A DNA stretch of 64,000 nt from Lactobacillus pasteurii DSM 23907 = CRBIP 24.76. Lineage in GTDB: Bacteria > Bacillota > Bacilli > Lactobacillales > Lactobacillaceae. The notes under the pieces are model-generated. The model was not told the DNA's origin. It searched no databases and saw only the letters and a list, made by a program, of their open reading frames with translations. Both the position numbers and the translations under genes were made by a program. Location: the NCBI RefSeq assembly GCF_000297025.1, contig NZ_CAKD01000010.1:47331-111330 (forward strand), written 5' to 3'. Of the stretch, positions 51,883 to 60,557 are shown in pieces; position 1 is the stretch's first letter, and the number at the start of each line of letters is the position of its first letter.

Positions 51883-53337
51883 ATGGCTGATAAATATCAG
51901 ATTCTTAGCGATCAGATTTATGGCGAAATTGGCGGCATTGGCAATGTTCAGTCGCTGATTCACTGCATGACTAGACTAAGAATTCATATCAAAGACATGT
52001 CCAAGGTCAATGTCGAAGGCTTGAAGAAGCTCGATGGCGTCATCGGCGTGGTCGAAGCTGAAACTTTGGAAGTGGTCTTGGGACCGGGAATCAATACCAA
52101 GGTGGCGGCTATCATGAATGAAGAAGCTGGCGTTAAGGAAGGCGAGGAATTTCCAAGCAACATTTCTTCCTACCAGGCTGAAAAAGAGGAGGTTGCTCGT
52201 AAGGCTGCAGAAGTTCATGCAGCCCGCAAAGCCAGCTTGAAGCAGACTTGGTGGCGGATTGCCTTGCAACATATTTCGGCGATCTTTGTTCCACTCATTC
52301 CAGCCTTTGTTGGTGCTGGTTTGATTTCTGGCGTAGCCGGAATTATGAGAAACATGTTGACGGTTAAGATTTTGCCAGCAAGTTGGAACTTGGGCGTAAC
52401 CGTTTTGGCAATGATGTCTAGTGCCTTATTTGCTTATCTTAATGTCTATGTTGGTATCAATGCTGCTAAAGAATTTGGCGCAACGCCCGGTCTTGGTGGT
52501 ATTATCGGTGGGATCGTCTACTTACCAGGAATTGTGGCTCCAGTAACTATTACCAATATTTTTGATGGCAAGCCTCTAGCTGCTGGTCAAGGCGGGATCA
52601 TCGGAGTTTTGCTAGCGGTTTGGCTTTTGTCATATATTGAAAAGTTCCTGCACAAGCATATAGCTGATTCGGTTGATATTATTTTCACCCCATTCTTGAC
52701 GATTCTTGCCACAGGCTTATTGACAGTATTTCTAATTATGCCACTAGCTGGTGCGGTTTCTAATTCATTAGTTGGCGCAATCAACTGGGTACTTAATGTC
52801 GGCGGGGCTGTAGCTGGATTTATTTTAGGATCGCTATTTTTGCCAATGGTTATGCTTGGTTTGCACCAAATCTTGACGCCAATTCACCTTGAAATGATTC
52901 AAAAATTAGGCAATACGCCACTTTTACCAATCTTAGCGATGGCTGGTGCCGGCCAAGTTGGTGCTGCGATTGCCTTGTGGGTAAAGTGTCGCAAGAATAA
53001 GAGCTTGACTCGCTTGATCAAAGGTGCGCTTCCAGTTGGTATTTTAGGTGTTGGGGAACCATTGATTTATGGTGTTACCTTGCCTTTAGGTCGGCCATTT
53101 ATTACTGCATGTATCGGTGGTGGTATCGGCGGTGCCGTTGTTGGCGGTATTGGCAAGATCGGTGCCATTGCAATTGGCCCATCTGGTGTAGCTTTGATTC
53201 CATTGATTGCTAACAACATGTGGTGGGGCTACGTACTTGGATTGCTTTCAGCTTATGTAGGTGGATTTTTGGTAACTTACTTCTTCGGTGTTCCAGCATC
53301 TGCCATGACTGATGGCGAAGTTACTCAAGAAAAGTAA
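51883..53337 (+). CDS. murP: PTS EIIBC, MurNAc-type (sucrose/glucose superfamily)
   Basis: The 484-residue permease has an N-terminal EIIB with the phosphorylated Cys28 in SLIHCMTRLRIHIKDMSKVN, a charged linker (KEEVARKAAEVHAARKASLK), and a complete EIIC with about ten helices, including HISAIFVPLIPAFVGAGLIS, LGVGEPLIYGVTLPLGRPFI and GPSGVALIPLIANNMWWGY. There is no EIIA domain; a glucose-type EIIA such as that at 8603-9091 could serve it. Its place between murQ and mupG assigns it to uptake of MurNAc or the disaccharide MurNAc-GlcNAc with 6-phosphorylation. It is intact, unlike the EIIBC gene at 40491. Confidence 0.88.
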   Translation: MADKYQILSDQIYGEIGGIGNVQSLIHCMTRLRIHIKDMSKVNVEGLKKLDGVIGVVEAETLEVVLGPGINTKVAAIMNEEAGVKEGEEFPSNISSYQAEKEEVARKAAEVHAARKASLKQTWWRIALQHISAIFVPLIPAFVGAGLISGVAGIMRNMLTVKILPASWNLGVTVLAMMSSALFAYLNVYVGINAAKEFGATPGLGGIIGGIVYLPGIVAPVTITNIFDGKPLAAGQGGIIGVLLAVWLLSYIEKFLHKHIADSVDIIFTPFLTILATGLLTVFLIMPLAGAVSNSLVGAINWVLNVGGAVAGFILGSLFLPMVMLGLHQILTPIHLEMIQKLGNTPLLPILAMAGAGQVGAAIALWVKCRKNKSLTRLIKGALPVGILGVGEPLIYGVTLPLGRPFITACIGGGIGGAVVGGIGKIGAIAIGPSGVALIPLIANNMWWGYVLGLLSAYVGGFLVTYFFGVPASAMTDGEVTQEK

Positions 53338-53351
53338 ATTATAATAATTGT

Positions 53352-53381
53352 AAAAAGTGAGCCGGCTAGGCTCGCTTTTTT
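53352..53381 (+). terminator. Terminator between murP and mupG
   Basis: AAAAAGTGAGCC/GGCTCGCTTTTTT is a strong hairpin, so mupG probably has its own start or depends on read-through. Confidence 0.75.
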
Positions 53382-53429
53382 GGCATAGTGGGGTATAGTA
53401 GGAAAAAATAGTATTTTGAGGTGATCATA

Positions 53430-54458
53430 GTGTTAGGAATTTCGGTATATTTGAGTCAGTATGATCCAGATTATGTGCAAAAGTCAGCCCAGATGGGAGC
53501 AAAATATGTCTTCACTTCCCTGCAGTTGCCTGAAGAAGACGATGAACAAGTAGCTGCAACAATTCAAAAGCTGCTTGCTCAATGCAATCAATTGGGACTA
53601 ATCTTAGTTCCCGATATTTCGCCGGAGACTTTTAACAAGTTATCCTTGCCAGCTGGCGATTATGCGACATTAAGAGAATTTAAGATTCAGGCCTTGCGTT
53701 TAGACTATGGATTTGATGATTTTGACTTGATCAAGAATCTGCAACAGGACTTTCTGGTTTTCTTGAATGCGAGCGTGATCAATGATTTTTATCTAGAAAA
53801 GGCTGAACAAAACGGCATCGACTTTAATCAATTGCGTTTGACCTACAATTTTTATCCAGAAGAAGAAACTGGTATGGACTGGGGCCGCTTCAAGCAGCGC
53901 AACTTCTTGCTTAAGTCACGAGGACTAGTTACGCAAGCTTTTATTCCAGGCGACAAGAAGAAACGATTCCCTTTGTATGCAGGTTTGCCCAGCGTTGAAA
54001 GACACCGCGGAATGAATCCATATGTGGCAGCAGTTGAACTAATTCACGAAGCACAAGTTGATGATATTTTTGTAGGTGATTTGGCCATTAGTGAAAAGTA
54101 CTTGGCCTGGATCAAGGACTATCAAGAGCAAAAGATCATGCATCTGCCTTGTCATCTGCGTGAAAATTATACCAGCCTTGCTGGCCAAGAAATAATGATT
54201 CGCGCTGACCAGCCTGAGAAGTTGATCAGGTTGCTGCTTCCAAGAACTCCGGAAGTTGAAATTGACCACCCACTAAAGCGAATTCCAGGCGCAATTGTGA
54301 TGCAAAACAAGCTAGCAAAGCGCTACAGCGGAGAAGTTTATTTAATCAAAAAGGAATTGCCTTTTGATTCGCGCAGCAACGTGATCGGATATGTTGATCC
54401 GGAGTTTTTGCCATTATTGGAACAGATTGATGAAAATACCCGGATTGTCTTTTGCTAA
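53430..54458 (+). CDS. mupG: 6-phospho-N-acetylmuramidase (MupG / DUF871 family)
   Basis: This 343-residue (beta/alpha)8-type enzyme should cleave MurNAc6P-GlcNAc to release MurNAc 6-phosphate for MurQ. Family features are the start LGISVYLSQYDPDYVQKSAQ, FTSLQLPEE, LRLDYGFDD (about residue 88), NASVINDF, LRLTYNFYPEEETGMDWGRF (a family hallmark) and the small C-terminal cyclophilin-like domain (EIDHPLKRIPGAIVMQNKLA). GTG 53430 is the probable start because GAGGTG lies 6 bases upstream. It completes the MurRQP-MupG recycling pathway. Confidence 0.85.
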   Translation: MLGISVYLSQYDPDYVQKSAQMGAKYVFTSLQLPEEDDEQVAATIQKLLAQCNQLGLILVPDISPETFNKLSLPAGDYATLREFKIQALRLDYGFDDFDLIKNLQQDFLVFLNASVINDFYLEKAEQNGIDFNQLRLTYNFYPEEETGMDWGRFKQRNFLLKSRGLVTQAFIPGDKKKRFPLYAGLPSVERHRGMNPYVAAVELIHEAQVDDIFVGDLAISEKYLAWIKDYQEQKIMHLPCHLRENYTSLAGQEIMIRADQPEKLIRLLLPRTPEVEIDHPLKRIPGAIVMQNKLAKRYSGEVYLIKKELPFDSRSNVIGYVDPEFLPLLEQIDENTRIVFC

Positions 54459-54538
54459 GAAGAACTAGAAAAAATGTGCCGTATCAATTAAAATAACACT
54501 ATCTTAGAATTTAGTTACTTTTTACAACGGAAAGAATT

Positions 54539-57097
54539 ATGGATATAGCAAAAAATCGAGTTTTATCAGAATTGACAGACTTACCCGATCCAATAACTAC
54601 AAGCCAATTGGCTGAAAAATTGAACCTCTCGCGGTCAGTTGTTAGCCATTACTTAAATGAACTCTTGCTTGAAAAGAAGGTTGTTAAACAAGACGGTCGG
54701 CCAGTTCTATGGTCGGTTCAAGCAGCAGCTAGCAAAAAAGCGTCAGCAAGGCTAACTGACTTTGTTGGGGTGCATGGCTCACTCAAAAAGACAGTTGAAC
54801 AAGTTAAAGCTGCAGTCGTATATCCGCCTAACGGATTGAATATTTTGATCACTGGCCACTCTGGGGTGGGGAAGTCATATTTAGCTAGCAAAATTGGCGA
54901 ATGTGCCAAAAAAGAAGGCATTATTGCTAAAGATGCTCCTTATATTGTTTTGAACTGTGCAGATTATGCCAACAACCCAGAATTAGTCTCGAGCATGCTT
55001 TTTGGCTATGTTAAAGGTGCTTATACTGGCGCTGATGAAGAAAAAGATGGCCTATTGCAGCAAGCTGATCATGGATATTTGTTTTTGGATGAAGTGCATC
55101 GCTTGAGCAGCGAAAATCAAGAAAAATTATTCAGCTTTATTGATAGTGGGCAATTTTTCAAAATGGGAGATAATTCAACTCCTCATAAGGCCCAAGTTCG
55201 GCTAATCATGGCGACAACAGAAGATCCGGAAAAGGTTCTGTTGACGACTTTTCTAAGAAGAATTCCGATTAGAATTAAGTTGCCAGACTATGCCAAAAGG
55301 CCACTTGATGAGCGGCTAGATATCTTGCGCCTGCTCTTTTATCGTGAAGCTAAAACAATGCAGCGTAAGTTAGAGATCGAGCCTAATTTATTGGCAGCTC
55401 TGTTGCAGGTAGACAATCCAGGAAATATTGGTTATTTGAAAAATGCCATCCGGGTTGCCTGTGCTTCGGCTTATCGCGAGCAAGTTGAACAGGAAACAAT
55501 CGTTTTGAAATTGGGCCATTTGCCAATTCCTTTAAGGACTAATACAGAAAACTATGGCTCATTGATGATAGATTATCAGGTTTTGCCAAAGTTGAAAGCA
55601 ACTAGTCAACTAGACAGCAAGTTTGATCAAATTAAAGCAGACTTGCAAGCTTTGACTGAGGATTTTAGCAGCAGCTCGATGAAGCAAGTTAAGCTGGATC
55701 TTTTGTCGCTTGATCAGCAAGAAGCTAAGCAAGAGCTAAATGATAATTTGCATAGTCTGCATCAAAAGCTCTACCAAAAGATTATCGAAGAGAAGTTTGG
55801 CCTATCCCAAGCGCATTATTTAGAAGAGGTTTTGTATTTGTTCTATGCTAGCAATTTCGCTATTGCTGATGATCAGCTTGAACAATTGCAACCATTAGTA
55901 AGTCGCAAGCTGCCACGAACTTACCATGTGGCTTCGACCTTTTATCAAGAATTAGTCAAAAAAGATCAGCGCGACTACCGTATTTTGATGCTCGTGTTGA
56001 CTCTTTTATTGAGCGATCATGTTGATGAAAATATCAAGCTAAGAGCCTTGATGGTGGCTCACGGCAAGGGATCAGCTACTAGTATTCAAAGCGTGGTCAA
56101 CACTTTGTGTGGCAACTATATTTTTGATGCGATTGATATGCCAATTGACGCCGGAGTAGATAAGATTATCGCTGAGGCCAATAAGCTGATCGATAGCTTT
56201 AATACGACTAATGGTTTTGTCTTGATGGTTGATATGGGCTCGCTTAGTCAGCTTTATTCGACGATCAAGGATCATCTTGATGGAGATTTGCTGGTTGTTA
56301 ACAATATTACTACGCTAACTGCTTTAGATATTGCGCTTAAGATGCAGGCAAATACCGACTTTAAGAATATTGCAGAAAAGGCCGACGACTACCGAATCAA
56401 TGTTCAATACTATGAAGGCTTTTCTCAATCGCCTAATATCTTGGTTTCTTGTATTTCGGGAATTGGTATTTCAGAGAAGGTCAAGGAGATCATCCAGCCA
56501 ATTTTGCCAAATAAGATCAAGGTTATCCCTTTAGATTACGCAACTCTTAAGGAAAAAATCCGCAGCCAGGAATGGAACTATTTTTCTAATACTTTGTTTG
56601 TTTTGACAACGATGGATATTAGCGATGAAGTAAGTTTCAGACATTTGAATCTCTATGATCTGCTGGATGCCTCAGGCGAAAAGCAGTTGCGCAAGTGGCT
56701 AGGTGTATATTTGAGCGAGGATCAGATCAACTATTTCTTCCAGAAACTATTGCAGTTCTTCTCTAAAGAAGGAATTTCCGAGCGTTTGGCCTTCTTGAAT
56801 CCAGATGTGATCTTAAATGAAGTGGAAGCTATCAACAGCAAGTACGAGAATTTTTACCATTTGAAACTAGATGGTAAAGTTAAACTCAATCTCTACATGC
56901 ACATTGCGCTAATGATTGAACGTTTGATGCTTCAAAGAACGGCTGATATTAAGGTAGAAGTTAGCGGTAAGCAGGAAGAGCAGTTCTTCATGATAACTCA
57001 CAGCATTTTTCAACCAATTGAAATGAAATACAATATCAAGCTATCAGATTATGAAATTTCACTTTTGTATGAATTGTTTAAACAGTTCATCGATTAG
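54539..57097 (+). CDS. levR: Sigma-54-dependent LevR/ManR-type activator
   Basis: The order in 852 residues is: N-terminal winged HTH (TSQLAEKLNLSRSVVSHYLN, about 20-60); AAA+ domain with Walker A GHSGVGKS (106-113), sigma-54-contact loop GAYTGA (160-165) and Walker B YLFLDEVH; PRD-I (about 420-530); EIIA-mannose-like domain with the phospho-acceptor His in MVAHGKGSATSIQS; EIIB-like segment ILVSCISGIGISEKV with a Cys; and a C-terminal PRD-II. It opens RpoN promoters and is tuned by PTS phosphorylation. It precedes the mannose-type PTS operon with a consensus -24/-12 promoter, and rpoN is 3.4 kb downstream. Confidence 0.93.
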   Translation: MDIAKNRVLSELTDLPDPITTSQLAEKLNLSRSVVSHYLNELLLEKKVVKQDGRPVLWSVQAAASKKASARLTDFVGVHGSLKKTVEQVKAAVVYPPNGLNILITGHSGVGKSYLASKIGECAKKEGIIAKDAPYIVLNCADYANNPELVSSMLFGYVKGAYTGADEEKDGLLQQADHGYLFLDEVHRLSSENQEKLFSFIDSGQFFKMGDNSTPHKAQVRLIMATTEDPEKVLLTTFLRRIPIRIKLPDYAKRPLDERLDILRLLFYREAKTMQRKLEIEPNLLAALLQVDNPGNIGYLKNAIRVACASAYREQVEQETIVLKLGHLPIPLRTNTENYGSLMIDYQVLPKLKATSQLDSKFDQIKADLQALTEDFSSSSMKQVKLDLLSLDQQEAKQELNDNLHSLHQKLYQKIIEEKFGLSQAHYLEEVLYLFYASNFAIADDQLEQLQPLVSRKLPRTYHVASTFYQELVKKDQRDYRILMLVLTLLLSDHVDENIKLRALMVAHGKGSATSIQSVVNTLCGNYIFDAIDMPIDAGVDKIIAEANKLIDSFNTTNGFVLMVDMGSLSQLYSTIKDHLDGDLLVVNNITTLTALDIALKMQANTDFKNIAEKADDYRINVQYYEGFSQSPNILVSCISGIGISEKVKEIIQPILPNKIKVIPLDYATLKEKIRSQEWNYFSNTLFVLTTMDISDEVSFRHLNLYDLLDASGEKQLRKWLGVYLSEDQINYFFQKLLQFFSKEGISERLAFLNPDVILNEVEAINSKYENFYHLKLDGKVKLNLYMHIALMIERLMLQRTADIKVEVSGKQEEQFFMITHSIFQPIEMKYNIKLSDYEISLLYELFKQFID

Positions 57098-57116
57098 TGT
57101 TTAAAAAGTAAATTTA

Positions 57117-57148
57117 GAAGTGTTTAAGTTTTAAACACTTCTTTTTTT
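57117..57148 (+). terminator. Terminator after levR
   Basis: GAAGTGTTTAA/TTAAACACTTC has a 3-base loop followed by TTTTTTT. Confidence 0.85.
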
Positions 57149-57175
57149 ATCCTTTAGAATCGGGATTTGACCAAC

Positions 57176-57192
57176 TTGGCACAATTTTTGCT
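57176..57192 (+). promoter_or_regulatory. Consensus sigma-54 promoter of the mannose-type PTS operon
   Basis: TTGGCAC-AATTT-TTGCT has the GG and GC elements at the required 10-base phasing. It lies 40 bases before the EIIA start and 28 bases past the levR terminator, so the PTS genes are driven by RpoN with LevR. Confidence 0.9.
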
Positions 57193-57231
57193 AATAAGTA
57201 AGTGAATAGCAAAAAAGGAAGGAGCAAGAGA

Positions 57232-57639
57232 ATGAAAGATATATTGATTGCTAGTCATGGACATATGGCTTCTGGTATTCAAAGCTCAATCGAGATTTTA
57301 ACTGGAATGGGCGATAGTATCAAAGTGATCGATGCTTACGTTGATCAAACTGATTATGTACCAAAGATCAATGAATTCATTAAAGAAGCAAAGCGTCCAG
57401 CTGTAATCTTTACTGATCTCTTGGGAGGGAGCGTTAACCAAAAGGTTACACTAGCAGCTGCTAAGGAAAAGGATATTTTTATAGTAACGCAAACGAATTT
57501 AGCAGTGATTATGTCAGTTTTGCTTGATGGTGAGGAATTAACCAAGGAGCATTTACAAGAATTGATTGCTCAAAGTCAGGTTCAACTTGTAGAACTTGAA
57601 AGTTCATCTGAAGATGATCAAGATGATTTTTTTGATTAG
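57232..57639 (+). CDS. PTS mannose-family EIIA
   Basis: This 135-residue, single-domain EIIA has the phosphorylated His9 in ILIASHGHMASGIQS and the core FTDLLGGSVNQKVTLAA. It ends with an acidic, Phe-containing tail (SSEDDQDDFFD). The ATG at 57232 follows GGAAGGAG; an upstream GTG at 57202 lacks support. It is first in the IIA-IIB-IIC-IID operon. EIIA is separate from EIIB here rather than fused as in many ManX proteins. The sugar may be mannose, fructose, glucose or an amino sugar. Confidence 0.92.
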   Translation: MKDILIASHGHMASGIQSSIEILTGMGDSIKVIDAYVDQTDYVPKINEFIKEAKRPAVIFTDLLGGSVNQKVTLAAAKEKDIFIVTQTNLAVIMSVLLDGEELTKEHLQELIAQSQVQLVELESSSEDDQDDFFD

Positions 57640-57660
57640 TTTTTAAATGGAGGAATAAAC

Positions 57661-58152
57661 ATGATTGCACAACTAAGAGTCGATGATCGTTTGATTCACG
57701 GTCAAGTTGCTTTGGTTTGGACTAAGGAATTGGATACGCCAGGTATCGTCGTTGCTAATGACAATGCTGCTGAAAATGAGATGGTACAAATGACTTTGAA
57801 GATGGCAACGCCAACTGGCAAGAAGTTGTTGATCAGAAGCGTTGACGACGCAATCAAGGTCTTCAACAACCCTAAGGCCGGCAATATGAGAATTTTCGCT
57901 TTGACTAACTGTGTAGCTGATGCCTTGAAGATCGCTAAGAATGTTAAGGACATTGACGGAATCAATGTCGCAAACGTTGGTCGTTTCACTAAGGATGCCG
58001 ACAATGCTACGCAAATTTCTTCAACCTTGATGTTGTCTGACGATGAACTTGCAGCTTTGAAGGAATTGGTTGAATTGGATGTTCCAGTATTCCATCAAGT
58101 TGTTCCAAGCAATGCTAAGACTTCAATTGCTTCAATGTTGAAGAATATCTAG
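57661..58152 (+). CDS. PTS mannose-family EIIB
   Basis: This 163-residue EIIB has the phosphorylated His13 in VDDRLIHGQVALVWTKEL and the fold markers VVANDNAAENEMVQMTLKMA, LIRSVDDAI and VANVGRFTKDA. It passes phosphate from EIIA to the sugar at the IIC/IID channel. It lies 21 bases after EIIA with GGAGG. Confidence 0.93.
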   Translation: MIAQLRVDDRLIHGQVALVWTKELDTPGIVVANDNAAENEMVQMTLKMATPTGKKLLIRSVDDAIKVFNNPKAGNMRIFALTNCVADALKIAKNVKDIDGINVANVGRFTKDADNATQISSTLMLSDDELAALKELVELDVPVFHQVVPSNAKTSIASMLKNI

Positions 58153-58177
58153 GTCAAAAAATTTTGGAGGAATAATT

Positions 58178-59011
58178 ATGTTATTAACTGCTTTTCTTGC
58201 AGCCCTATGTGTATTTATCTGCTTCGGTGGTAACTGGCTCTGGGGTCAAACAATGATCGAACGACCACTTGTGGTTGGTATGATCGCAGGTATCGTCTTC
58301 GGCGATATTAGAACTGGTGTTTTAATCGGTGCTTCTTTGGAAGCAATCTTTATGGGAGCTGTTGATATTGGTGGGGCCTTGTCTGCAGAACCTGTTACTG
58401 CCACTGTTTTGGCAACTACTTTTGCCATTACTTTAGGCGTTAACACTAAGGCAGCTTTAGCCTTGGCTGTGCCAATCGGCGTTTTCGGTGCTTTTATCTC
58501 AATGTTCTTAAAGAACGTGGTTATGAACGTCTTTGCGCCATTAGTTGATAAGGCGGCTGAAAAGAATGATCCTAAGATGTTGACTAGACTGCACTTTGGA
58601 ATGTGGGTTGCCAACTACTTCACTTTCTCACTAGTAACATTCTTTGCCGTACTTGCAGGTGCTAAGCCAGTTCAACACTTGGTAAGCCAAATTCCTGCTA
58701 ACTTGATGGCTGGTTTAGCTGCTACTGGTGGTCTTCTTCCAGCTGTTGGTTTCGCTATCTTGATGAGAATGCTTTGGAGCAAGGAATTATCTCCATACTA
58801 CTTCTTAGGTTTCATCTTGGCAGCTTACTGCGAACTTCCATCTGTAGCCGTTGCTGCAATTGGTATCATTATTGTCTTCATCCAATGGATGCGCGATAAG
58901 CAACTTATGGATATTGAAAACAAGCAAAAAGAATTGGCTGTTTCCGGCGTAAAGACTACTAGCGCTGCTTCAACATCAGCTGAACAAGAAGAGGAGGATT
59001 TCTTCGCATGA
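58178..59011 (+). CDS. PTS mannose-family EIIC
   Basis: This 277-residue membrane subunit has the family block MVGMIAGIVFGDIRTGVLIG-like (VVGMIAGIVFGDIRTGVLIG) and ASLEAIFMGAVDIGGALSAE near the N-terminus, about eight hydrophobic segments, and a Ser/Thr/Ala-rich acidic C-terminal tail ending AEQEEEDFFA. With IID it forms the sugar channel. It overlaps the IID start by four bases (ATGA). The tail resembles that of the operon's EIIA. Confidence 0.93.
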   Translation: MLLTAFLAALCVFICFGGNWLWGQTMIERPLVVGMIAGIVFGDIRTGVLIGASLEAIFMGAVDIGGALSAEPVTATVLATTFAITLGVNTKAALALAVPIGVFGAFISMFLKNVVMNVFAPLVDKAAEKNDPKMLTRLHFGMWVANYFTFSLVTFFAVLAGAKPVQHLVSQIPANLMAGLAATGGLLPAVGFAILMRMLWSKELSPYYFLGFILAAYCELPSVAVAAIGIIIVFIQWMRDKQLMDIENKQKELAVSGVKTTSAASTSAEQEEEDFFA

Positions 59012-59838
59012 TGAAAGTAACACAAAACGTTTCACCTGAAGACAAAAAGGTAATCAACCGTATTTTCTGGCGTTCATTTACAGTTTTTGCAAGTAGAGCA
59101 GGTGCCACTAAGACCCATGCTCCTGGTTTCATGTACTCAGTAATGCCAGCCTTTGATGAATACTACAAGAATGACCCTGAAGGTCACCGTAAGGCAATGA
59201 TGCGTCACACTACTTGGTACAACATTACTCAAAACGTTGGTACATTCGTAATGGGTTTGGTTGCTTCAATGGAAAAGAAGGCTGCACAAGATCCAGAATT
59301 CGATCCTGAATCAATCGTTGCCATCAAGACTTCTTTGATGGGACCTTTGTCCGGTATCGGTGACTCGATCTTCTGGGGTGTTATCAGAGTTATTGCTGCT
59401 GGTATTGGTATCAGTTTAGCAAGCCAAGGCTCAATTTTAGGACCTATCTTGTTCTTGCTTATTTACAATATTCCTGCTATTTTAACTAGATATTACCTAA
59501 CTTACATGGGATTCACTGTTGGTGATACTTTTATTCAAGACATGTACAAGTCAGGTTCAATGAAATTGTTGAACAAGGCAGCTTCAACTTTAGGTTTGAT
59601 GATGATTGGCTGCATGACCGCTACAATGGTTAAGTTCCAATCTAAGTTGAGTATTCCAATTTCTGGTGGTAAGCCAATTATGTTGCAACAATACCTTGAC
59701 CAACTTTGGAAGGGACTAGTACCACTATTAGTAACCTTAGGCTGCTACTGGTTATTGTCTAAGAAAGTCAACGTTAACTGGATTTTGCTTGGCGTATTAG
59801 TTCTTTCAATCGTTTTAGGTTTGGTTGGTGTTGTCTAG
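59008..59838 (+). CDS. PTS mannose-family EIID
   Basis: This 276-residue subunit shows the signature cytoplasmic region GFMYSVMPAFDEYYKNDPEG, RHTTWYNITQNVGTFVMGLV and SLMGPLSGIGDSIFWGVIRV, and C-terminal helices ending in LGVLVLSIVLGLVGVV. It makes the EIIC/EIID complex, which in related bacteria is also the receptor for class IIa bacteriocins. The ATG overlaps the EIIC stop. Confidence 0.93.
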   Translation: MMKVTQNVSPEDKKVINRIFWRSFTVFASRAGATKTHAPGFMYSVMPAFDEYYKNDPEGHRKAMMRHTTWYNITQNVGTFVMGLVASMEKKAAQDPEFDPESIVAIKTSLMGPLSGIGDSIFWGVIRVIAAGIGISLASQGSILGPILFLLIYNIPAILTRYYLTYMGFTVGDTFIQDMYKSGSMKLLNKAASTLGLMMIGCMTATMVKFQSKLSIPISGGKPIMLQQYLDQLWKGLVPLLVTLGCYWLLSKKVNVNWILLGVLVLSIVLGLVGVV

Positions 59839-60543
59839 ATGATACAAGCAGTGACCCTTCCGGAAATAACTATTCGGCTGGTCATAGCTGTTATTATTGC
59901 AACTTGCATTGGGTTCGATCGCGAACATAAGAATCGCCCAGCCGGCATCAAAACGCACGTCTTGGTCTGCGTCGGCTCTTGCATCATTGCCTTGATTCAA
60001 AAGAAGATTGGCTACGATGCCCTGCAGCTGGCTTTGACTCAGCCGAAATTGGCTGGCATCATCCGTGCAGATGAGGCGAGACTAATCGCTCAGGTTATTT
60101 CTGGTATTGGATTTTTAGGTGCAGGAACAATCTTGGTTCAGCACCGAACAGTATTAGGTTTGACAACGGCGGCTTCACTATGGGCCGTTGCAGGAATGGG
60201 ATTGGCAATCGGCATGGGAGATTACGAAATCGGAATCGCAGGTGCGGTTATTGTTTTGATCGTGTTAGTTTTTTCAAAGAAATTGATCCGTATTCATCCA
60301 ATGAAAAAACTAGAGATTCAGTATCGGCACAAACTCGAAACCAAAGAATTTCTTCAACAATATTTTGAAGATAAAAATATTACAATTACTAATGTTAACT
60401 TCAAGGTGACTCAATCAGCTAATGGGGCGCTTTATGAAAATATCTATGATATTGAAGTTCCCCGCTCGATAAATTATGCGGACATTATTGAGGATATTTC
60501 GATGAATAAGAATATCGTTCGCATTCAGATGGTAAGTATTTAG
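59839..60543 (+). CDS. MgtC/SapB-family membrane protein
   Basis: The 234-residue protein has about five hydrophobic helices. Hallmarks are GFDREHKNRPAGIKTHVLVC (first cytoplasmic turn), ISGIGFLGAGTILVQHRTVL and GLTTAASLWAVAGMGLAIGM, then a soluble ACT-like C-terminal domain (KLEIQYRHKLETKEFLQQYF). MgtC proteins modulate membrane ATPases under stress or magnesium limitation. It starts immediately after the EIID stop codon and is therefore in the sigma-54 operon, an unusual companion for a sugar PTS. Confidence 0.85.
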   Translation: MIQAVTLPEITIRLVIAVIIATCIGFDREHKNRPAGIKTHVLVCVGSCIIALIQKKIGYDALQLALTQPKLAGIIRADEARLIAQVISGIGFLGAGTILVQHRTVLGLTTAASLWAVAGMGLAIGMGDYEIGIAGAVIVLIVLVFSKKLIRIHPMKKLEIQYRHKLETKEFLQQYFEDKNITITNVNFKVTQSANGALYENIYDIEVPRSINYADIIEDISMNKNIVRIQMVSI

Positions 60544-60557
60544 GAAGGAAGCAGTCG

